Below are positions 1 through 5,259 of a stretch of 6,036 nt of DNA, one piece after another. The DNA is taken from contig DATGRE010000066.1 of the NCBI GenBank assembly GCA_035303885.1, forward strand, positions 1 to 6,036, read 5' to 3'. Positions within the stretch are counted from its first letter, which is position 1. Each line of letters starts with the position of its first letter. This stretch comes from Zeimonas sp035303885. Its GTDB lineage: Bacteria > Pseudomonadota > Gammaproteobacteria > Burkholderiales > Burkholderiaceae_E. The position numbers and the translations under genes were made by a program. The notes under the pieces were generated by a model. The model was not told where the DNA came from. It saw only the letters and a program-made list of their open reading frames with translations, and did no database searches.

Positions 1-1
1 G

Positions 2-880
2 CGCGACCTGCTGCGCTGGGCCGTGTCGCGCTTCGAGGCGGCCGGGCTCGCCTACGGGCACGGCACCGACAACGCCTGGGACGAGGCGGTCTCGCTGCTG
101 CTGTTCGCGCTGCACCTGCCGCCCGACCGGCTCGAGCCCCACCTCGACGCGCGCCTGACGCGCGGCGAGCGCGAGGCGGCGGTCGCGCTCCTCGAACGCC
201 GCGTCGCGACGAGGCGGCCGGCGCCCTATCTCACCGGCGAGGCCTGGCTGCGCGGCCTGCGCTTCCTGTGCGACAAACGTGCGCTCGTGCCGCGTTCGCC
301 GATCGCCGAAGCGCTCGACGAGGCGCTGCCGGACTGGCTCGCGCTGCACCGCCCGCAGGCGTGGGCGCCGCAGACGGTGCTCGACCTGTGCACCGGCGGC
401 GGAAGCCTCGCGATCGTCGCCGCGCACGTCTTTCCGCAGGCGCGCGTCGTCGGCGCCGACCTATCGGCCGACGCACTCGCGCTCGCGGCCGCCAACGCCG
501 CGCTGCACGGGGTCGAGGACCGAATCGAATGGGTGCGTTCGGACCTCTATTCGGCGCTCGGCGCACGACGCTTCGACCTCATCGTCTGCAATCCACCGTA
601 CGTGAACGAGGCGTCGATGCGTGCGCTGCCGGCGGAGTTCCGCGCCGAGCCGTACGCCGCGCTCGCCGGCGGCGCCGACGGCATGGATCTCGTGCGGCCG
701 ATCGTGATGGGCGCCCGCGCGCACCTCGAGCCCGGCGGACTGCTGCTGCTCGAGATCGGCCACGAGGCGATCCACTTCGAGGCGGCGTTCCCGGCGCTCG
801 AATTCCATTACCTGCCGGTGGCGGCGGGCGATCGGCTGCTCGTGCTGGTCGAGGAAGCCGCACTGCCCGCGCCCCGATGA
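2..880 (+). CDS. prmB: Ribosomal protein L3 N5-glutamine methyltransferase, 5' end missing
   Basis: This cytoplasmic SAM-dependent enzyme methylates a conserved glutamine side chain of ribosomal protein L3. The frame is open from base 2 and gives 292 residues. The SAM-binding motif DLCTGGGS lies at 383-406 and the NPPY motif, which binds the target glutamine amide, at 590-601. The VPRSPI motif at 287-304 separates PrmB from PrmC/HemK, which has PRPDTE-like residues there. The GHGTDNAWDEAV segment near the N-terminus is also typical of PrmB. A GTG at 23 could be mistaken for the start, but the codons before it (RDLLRWA) match the E. coli PrmB segment QDMLRWS, so the true start lies outside the window, roughly 16 codons upstream (inferred from recalled alignment). 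The stop overlaps the start of the ABC-F gene. Identification is firm; only the N-terminal edge is unresolved. Confidence 0.95.
   Translation, partial: RDLLRWAVSRFEAAGLAYGHGTDNAWDEAVSLLLFALHLPPDRLEPHLDARLTRGEREAAVALLERRVATRRPAPYLTGEAWLRGLRFLCDKRALVPRSPIAEALDEALPDWLALHRPQAWAPQTVLDLCTGGGSLAIVAAHVFPQARVVGADLSADALALAAANAALHGVEDRIEWVRSDLYSALGARRFDLIVCNPPYVNEASMRALPAEFRAEPYAALAGGADGMDLVRPIVMGARAHLEPGGLLLLEIGHEAIHFEAAFPALEFHYLPVAAGDRLLVLVEEAALPAPR
877..880 (+). promoter_or_regulatory. ATGA stop-start overlap coupling prmB to the ABC-F gene
   Basis: The ATG of the ABC-F gene (877-879) and the TGA of prmB (878-880) share bases. The preceding 20 bases are C-rich with no Shine-Dalgarno-like purine run, so the downstream gene probably depends on ribosomes that terminate on prmB and reinitiate. 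The overlap is seen directly; coupling is inferred. Confidence 0.7.
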
Positions 881-2826
881 TCCGGCTCGAAGGCGTCACG
901 CTGGCGCGCGGCGGGCGCGTGCTGCTCGAGCGGGCGAGCGCGTCGATCGCGCCGGGCGAGCGCATCGCATTGATCGGGCGCAACGGCAGCGGAAAGACCA
1001 CGCTGCTCGCGGCGCTCGCCGGCGAAGTCCTGCCCGACGCGGGCGACATCGTCCAGCCGTGGCGCGAGACGATCCGCCTCGAGCAGGGGTTGCCTTCGAG
1101 CGCGCTGCCGGCGTGGCGCTTCCTCGTCGACGGCGACGCGACGCTGCGTGCCGCCACGGAGGGACTCGCCGAGGCCGAGCGCGGCGGCGACGGCTTCGCG
1201 ATCGCGCTCGCGCACGAGCAGTGGCTCGATGCCGGCGGGGCGAGCGCCGAGGCGCGTGCGCGCACGCTGCTGGCCGGACTCGGTTTCGACGCAGCGCAGG
1301 CGGACACCCCGGTCGACGCGCTGTCGGGCGGCTGGAGGATGCGGCTAAACCTGGCGCGCGCGCTGTTCGCGCCGAGCGAGCTGCTGCTGCTCGACGAGCC
1401 GACCAATCATCTCGACCTGGACGCGATCCTGTGGCTCGAGCGCTGGCTGCTGCGCCATCCCGGCACGATCGTGCTCGTCTCGCACGATCGCGACTTCGTC
1501 GATCGCGTCGCCAGCGCGACGCTGCACCTGGACGACGGCAGCCTCGTGCGCTACGCGGGCGGCTACAGCGCCTTCGAGCGGCTGCGCGCGCAGCGCCAGC
1601 TGCAGGCCGAGCGCGATCGCGCCGCCCAGCAGCAGCGCATCGACCGGCTCAACGCCTTCATCGAACGCTTTCGCGCGAAGGCGACCAAGGCGCGCCAGGT
1701 GCAGAGCCGGATCAAGGCGCTCGAGCGCATGGTCGAGGTCGCGCCGGTGCGCGCGCTGCGCGGCGTCGATTTTCCGCTGTACGAGGTCGGCGAAGGTCCC
1801 GACCCGATGCTGCGCGCGGAAGGGCTCGACGCGGGCTACGGCACCCGCGTCGTGCTGCGCAACGTCGGGCTGACGATCCGCCGCACGGCGCGCATCGGCG
1901 TGCTCGGGCGCAACGGCGCCGGCAAGAGCACGTTGGTACGCACGCTGGTCGGCGAGCTTCGGCCGCTGGCCGGCGAAGTGCAGCTCGCGCGCAGCGTGCG
2001 CATCGGCTACTTCGCGCAACAGGGCATCGACGCGCTGCGCGCCGACGAATCGGCGCTGCAGCAGCTGCAGCGCCTCGCGCCCGTCGAACGAGAGCAGGCG
2101 TTGCGCGACCATCTCGCACGCTTCGGATTCTCCGGCGACGACGCCACGCGGCCCGTCGGACCGATGTCGGGCGGGGAGAAGGCGCGCCTGCTGCTCGCGC
2201 TGATGCTGCACGCACGCCCGCAGCTGCTCGTGCTCGACGAGCCGACCAACCATCTCGACGCGCAGGCCCGCGACGCGCTCGCCGATGCGCTCGCCGATTT
2301 CGACGGCGCGCTGCTGCTCGTCTCACACGACCGCTATCTGCTCCGCTCGACGGTCGACTCCTTCGTGCTGGTCGCCGACGGCCGCGTCGACGCCTTCGAC
2401 GGAGACCTCGACGACTACACCGACTGGCTACTGCAGCGCGGCTCGAGCGGCACCGCAGCGGAGTGCGCCGCGCAGCGCCCGCGCGCGGCGGCGCCGACGG
2501 ACGCAGCCCCGCCCGCGTCGCGTCGCGAGGACCGGCGCAACGCCGCGCGCAGGCGCGCCGAGCTCGCCGAGCGCATGCGCCCTTTCGACGAGGAGATCGC
2601 CGAGATCGAGCGACGCCTCGAGGAGATCGCAACGCGCGTCGCGCCGATCGACGCGCGACTCGCCGACCCGGACTCGTACCGCGACGCGGAGGCGGCGGCG
2701 CAGCTGGCGCGCGAACGCGCGCGGCTGCAGCGCGAGCGCGAGTCGCTCGAGGAACGCTGGATCGAACGCAGCACTGCGCGCGACGCCGAGCGCGAGGCGT
2801 TCGAGCGCCGGGCGACAGGCGGCTGA
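877..2826 (+). CDS. yheS: ABC-F family ribosome-associated ATPase, YheS-like
   Basis: This is a soluble 649-residue protein with two ATP-binding cassettes and no membrane segments, so it is not a transporter. Cassette 1 has Walker A GRNGSGKTT (34-42), signature LSGGW (149-153), Walker B with DEPTNHLD (173-180, catalytic Glu174) and the switch His203. Cassette 2 has Walker A GRNGAGKST (344-352), signature MSGGE (430-434), DEPTNHLD (454-461, Glu455) and His484. The basic helical linker between them, about 236-288 with a FRAKATKARQVQSR core, is the element that contacts P-site tRNA in ABC-F proteins. A low-complexity Ala/Pro stretch (about 526-548) leads to a charged C-terminal coiled coil (about 549-645). 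Length and motif wording follow E. coli YheS (637 aa) closely. ABC-F proteins act in the ribosomal E site on stalled or slow complexes. The frame is open upstream to 268, but that part is a shadow of prmB. Uup is the main alternative family. Confidence 0.93.
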   Translation: MIRLEGVTLARGGRVLLERASASIAPGERIALIGRNGSGKTTLLAALAGEVLPDAGDIVQPWRETIRLEQGLPSSALPAWRFLVDGDATLRAATEGLAEAERGGDGFAIALAHEQWLDAGGASAEARARTLLAGLGFDAAQADTPVDALSGGWRMRLNLARALFAPSELLLLDEPTNHLDLDAILWLERWLLRHPGTIVLVSHDRDFVDRVASATLHLDDGSLVRYAGGYSAFERLRAQRQLQAERDRAAQQQRIDRLNAFIERFRAKATKARQVQSRIKALERMVEVAPVRALRGVDFPLYEVGEGPDPMLRAEGLDAGYGTRVVLRNVGLTIRRTARIGVLGRNGAGKSTLVRTLVGELRPLAGEVQLARSVRIGYFAQQGIDALRADESALQQLQRLAPVEREQALRDHLARFGFSGDDATRPVGPMSGGEKARLLLALMLHARPQLLVLDEPTNHLDAQARDALADALADFDGALLLVSHDRYLLRSTVDSFVLVADGRVDAFDGDLDDYTDWLLQRGSSGTAAECAAQRPRAAAPTDAAPPASRREDRRNAARRRAELAERMRPFDEEIAEIERRLEEIATRVAPIDARLADPDSYRDAEAAAQLARERARLQRERESLEERWIERSTARDAEREAFERRATGG

Positions 2827-2832
2827 AGCGGA

Positions 2833-2860
2833 TCGAGACGCCGGCGGCTGCGGGTAGAAT
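2833..2860 (+). promoter_or_regulatory. Candidate sigma70 promoter with possible leaderless start
   Basis: A TAGAAT hexamer at 2855-2860 matches five of six bases of the -10 consensus and stands out in a GC-rich gap. A weak -35 candidate, TCGAGA (2833-2838, four of six to TTGACA), sits 16 bases upstream. Initiation about seven bases after the hexamer would fall at the ATG at 2867. No Shine-Dalgarno sequence precedes that ATG, which fits a leaderless or very short-leader mRNA. A 4-bp CGGG/CCCG inverted repeat (2851-2854, 2863-2866) brackets the hexamer. The -35 is poor and the call rests mainly on the -10 and the context. Confidence 0.5.
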
Positions 2861-2866
2861 CGCCCG

Positions 2867-4438
2867 ATGAGCACACCTTCGAACTCCCTTCCCTTCCAGC
2901 ACGTCGGCATCGTCGGCAGCGGCGCGATGGGCCGCGGCATCGCCCAGCTATTCGCGCAGGCCGGCATCGCCGTCCGACTGTTCGACACGAATCCACAGGC
3001 GCTCGCCTCGGCGCTCGCCGCGCTCGACGACACCTTCACGAAGCTCGTCGACAAGGGCCGGCTCCCGGCGGACGCCGCGCAGCGCGCGCGCGCCGCGTTG
3101 TCGTCGGTCGATTCGCTCGACGCCCTCGCCGGTTGCGATCTCGTCGTCGAGGCGATCATCGAACGGCTCGACGCGAAGCAGGAGCTGTTCCGGGCGCTCG
3201 AGCCGATCGTCGGCGACGAAGCCGTGCTCGCCACGAACACCTCGTCGCTTCCGGTGACGGCCATCGCCGCGCGCTGCGCCCGTCCGCAGCGCGTCGCCGG
3301 CCTGCATTTCTTCAATCCGGTTCCGCTGATGAAGGTCGTCGAGGTCGTGCGCGCGGCACGCACCGACGAGACCGTCGTCGAGCGCCTGGTCGGGTTGGTG
3401 CGCGCGACCGGACATCGTCCGGTCGTCGCCCGCGACACGCCCGGGTTCATCGTGAACCACGCCGGGCGCGCCTACGGCACCGAGGCGCTCATGGCGCTGG
3501 GCGAAGGCGTCGCCGAGGTCGAGGCGATCGACCGCATCCTGCGCGAGCAGGTTTCCTTCGACGGCAAGGGCTTCCGGCTCGGTCCCTTCGAGCTGCTCGA
3601 CCTCACCGGGCTCGACGTCTCGCAACCGGTGATGGAGTCGATCTACCGCCAGTTCTACGAGGAGCCGCGCTTCCGGCCATCGGTGCTCGGTGCGCAGCGC
3701 CTGGCCGCGGGCCTGTACGGCCGCAAGAGCGGCGAGGGCTTCTATCGCTACGCAGACGGCGGCGCCGAAACGCGGCCGGAGCCCGAGGCGCCGTCGGTCG
3801 GCGTACGCCCGCCCGTGTGGATCGCGCCGGGTCCGTACGCCGAGCGCGTCGCCGCCGCCGCCCGCGCGCTCGGCGCCGTGGTGCGCGACACCGCCGCGCC
3901 AGGCGAAGACGAGCTCGTGCTCGTCGCCCCGCTCGGGCTGGATGCGAGCGCCGCTTCGCGCGCCGCCGCGCGCGGCGACGACGGCATCGACCTGCCCGCC
4001 GAACGCGTCGTGGCGATCGATGCGCTGTTTCCGATCGAGCCCGGTCACTGCCGGCGCCGCGTGCTGATGACGACACCGGCCACGCGCGCCGAGTACCGAG
4101 ACGCCGCACACGCGATCTTCGCCGCCGACGGCGTCCCGGTCACGCTGCTGCGCGACAGCGCCGGCTTCGTCGCGCAGCGCGTCGTCGCGATGATCGTCTC
4201 GATCGGCACCGAGATCGCGCAGCAGCGCATCGCCGCACCGGCCGACATCGACGCGGCCGTACGCGCGGGCCTCGGGTATCCGCTCGGCCCGCTCGCCATG
4301 GGCGACGCGATCGGCACCGAGACCGTCTGCACGATCCTGGACAACCTGCACCGGCTCACCGGCGATCCGCGCTATCGCGTCGGCGGCTGGCTGCGTCGCC
4401 GCGCGCAGCTCGGACTGTCGCTGCTGCACGAGGACTGA
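2867..4438 (+). CDS. paaH: 3-hydroxyacyl-CoA dehydrogenase, PaaH/PaaC type
   Basis: This cytoplasmic enzyme oxidises an (S)-3-hydroxyacyl-CoA to the 3-oxoacyl-CoA with NAD+. In the phenylacetate pathway the substrate is 3-hydroxyadipyl-CoA. The 523-residue product begins with a Rossmann domain bearing GSGAMG (17-22). All four residues of the classical active site are present at the expected spacing: Ser126 (NTSS), His147 (LHFFNP), Glu159 and Asn197 (PGFIVN). A first C-terminal dehydrogenase domain spans about 192-290, then a degenerate middle segment without a GxGxxG (about 312-420), then a second copy of the C-terminal domain (about 425-505, from DSAGFVAQR). E. coli PaaH (475 aa) has the same arrangement. 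The fused crotonase domain of FadB/FadJ is absent and is instead supplied by the next gene, three bases downstream. The substrate is not fixed by sequence; a general beta-oxidation role is the alternative. The ATG at 2867 is the first start after the promoter. Confidence 0.92.
   Translation: MSTPSNSLPFQHVGIVGSGAMGRGIAQLFAQAGIAVRLFDTNPQALASALAALDDTFTKLVDKGRLPADAAQRARAALSSVDSLDALAGCDLVVEAIIERLDAKQELFRALEPIVGDEAVLATNTSSLPVTAIAARCARPQRVAGLHFFNPVPLMKVVEVVRAARTDETVVERLVGLVRATGHRPVVARDTPGFIVNHAGRAYGTEALMALGEGVAEVEAIDRILREQVSFDGKGFRLGPFELLDLTGLDVSQPVMESIYRQFYEEPRFRPSVLGAQRLAAGLYGRKSGEGFYRYADGGAETRPEPEAPSVGVRPPVWIAPGPYAERVAAAARALGAVVRDTAAPGEDELVLVAPLGLDASAASRAAARGDDGIDLPAERVVAIDALFPIEPGHCRRRVLMTTPATRAEYRDAAHAIFAADGVPVTLLRDSAGFVAQRVVAMIVSIGTEIAQQRIAAPADIDAAVRAGLGYPLGPLAMGDAIGTETVCTILDNLHRLTGDPRYRVGGWLRRRAQLGLSLLHED
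4430..4434 (+). promoter_or_regulatory. Ribosome binding site inside the end of the dehydrogenase gene
   Basis: GAGGA lies in the last two sense codons of the dehydrogenase gene, seven bases before the GTG at 4442. It supports that GTG as the true start and suggests co-translation of the two genes, which are separated by only three bases. Confidence 0.6.
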
Positions 4439-4441
4439 GCC

Positions 4442-5236
4442 GTGACCGCGCGGCTGCTCGAGGAGCGCCGCGGCGCCGTGCAGGTGCTGCGCATCTCGAA
4501 TCCGGGGGCGCGCAACGCGCTGCATCCCGACGTCTACTCCGCCGGCATCGACGCCTTCGAGCGGGCGGCCGGCGACGCGCAGGTTCGCGCCGTCGTGCTC
4601 GCCGGCGACGGCGCGCATTTCTGCGCCGGTGGCAACCTGAACCGGCTGCGCGAGAACCGGGCGAAGGACCCGGCCGTGCAGGCGGCGTCGATCGACCTGC
4701 TGCATCGCTGGGTGCGCACGATCCGCGGCTGCCCGAAACCGGTGATCGCCGCCGTCGAGGGGGCGGCCGCAGGCGCCGGGTTCTCGCTCGTGCTCGCCTG
4801 CGACCTCGTCGTGGCGGCCAGCGACGCGCGCTTCGCGATGTCCTACGTACGCATCGGGCTGACGCCCGACGGCGGCTCGAGCTGGTTCCTCGGGCGCCGG
4901 GTGCCGCATCCGCTCGCCTACGAGTGGCTCGCCACCGGCGAGCCGATTCCCGCGGCGCGGCTGCATGCCGCCGGACTGGTCAACGAGATCGTCGAACCGG
5001 GATGTGCGCTCGAGGCGGCCGCCCGCCGGGCCGAACGGCTCGCGCGCGGCCCGGCCTTCGCGCTCGCCGGCATCAAGTCGCTGCTGTGCGACGACGAGCG
5101 CGACGCGCTCGAACGGCGCCAGCAGCGCGAGCGCGACACCTTCGTGGCGGCGCTGTTCCACGACGACGCGGCCGAGGGAATCGCGGCGTTCCTCGAAAAG
5201 CGCACCCCGCGCTTCTCCGGCGATGCGTCGCGATGA
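4442..5236 (+). CDS. Crotonase-fold enoyl-CoA hydratase/isomerase, PaaG-like
   Basis: This 264-residue cytoplasmic crotonase-superfamily protein has the usual length of the family. The two oxyanion-hole segments that hold the thioester carbonyl are FCAGGNL (60-66) and AAGAGFSL (109-116). The two glutamates of classical enoyl-CoA hydratase (rat Glu144 and Glu164) align here with Ser115 and a tyrosine, so simple hydratase chemistry is unlikely. An aspartate in TPDGG (Asp143) matches the PaaG isomerase aspartate in its PDCGG motif, and the C-terminal EGIAAFLEKRTPRFSG also resembles PaaG. PaaG forms oxepin-CoA from epoxyphenylacetyl-CoA and also shifts double bonds of enoyl-CoAs. The FCAGGNLNRL wording also recalls proteins annotated as an alternative type of oxepin-CoA hydrolase, so I give no symbol. 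It follows the dehydrogenase by three bases and uses GTG. The fold is certain, the reaction is not. Confidence 0.88.
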   Translation: MTARLLEERRGAVQVLRISNPGARNALHPDVYSAGIDAFERAAGDAQVRAVVLAGDGAHFCAGGNLNRLRENRAKDPAVQAASIDLLHRWVRTIRGCPKPVIAAVEGAAAGAGFSLVLACDLVVAASDARFAMSYVRIGLTPDGGSSWFLGRRVPHPLAYEWLATGEPIPAARLHAAGLVNEIVEPGCALEAAARRAERLARGPAFALAGIKSLLCDDERDALERRQQRERDTFVAALFHDDAAEGIAAFLEKRTPRFSGDASR

Positions 5237-5259
5237 CGAGAACCAGGAGGAATCGATGA
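5233..5259 (+). other. Eight-codon mini-ORF bridging two genes by ATGA overlaps
   Basis: An ATG at 5233 overlaps the stop of the crotonase gene as ATGA, and this short frame (MTRTRRNR) ends at a TGA that overlaps the ATG at 5256, again as ATGA. Its tandem AGG AGG codons are also the Shine-Dalgarno sequence of the kinase gene. It could pass terminating ribosomes to the next start, but in a 19-base gap this may be chance. No product is claimed. Confidence 0.15.
5245..5250 (+). promoter_or_regulatory. Consensus Shine-Dalgarno sequence of the kinase gene
   Basis: AGGAGG is a full match to the anti-Shine-Dalgarno complement and sits five bases before the ATG at 5256. It is the strongest ribosome binding site in the window and fixes the start of the kinase gene. 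It also suggests this gene is translated more strongly than its coupled neighbours. Confidence 0.85.

Noticed and set aside
268..876. N-terminal extension of the ABC-F frame back to 268
   Set aside because: The frame is open by chance inside prmB and its translation is Arg/Ala-rich. Homology to ABC-F proteins begins at the ATG at 877.
2827..2866. Rho-independent terminator between the ABC-F and dehydrogenase genes
   Set aside because: No strong hairpin followed by a T run is present. The only inverted repeat is 4 bp, so read-through is possible.
1059..2870. A 603-codon plus-strand frame overlapping the ABC-F gene
   Set aside because: The product is almost all Arg and Ala, the signature of a shifted frame in GC-rich coding sequence, while the overlapping frame has all ABC-F motifs.
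3964..3977. A 14-bp perfect palindrome of only G and C in the dehydrogenase gene
   Set aside because: It is made of Ala/Arg codons in GC-rich sequence, where such palindromes are frequent, and nothing else marks it as a site.
3133..5259. A 708-codon plus-strand frame through the dehydrogenase and crotonase genes
   Set aside because: It is Arg-rich with no domain, and runs through both genes out of frame. Only its last eight codons are discussed, as the mini-ORF.
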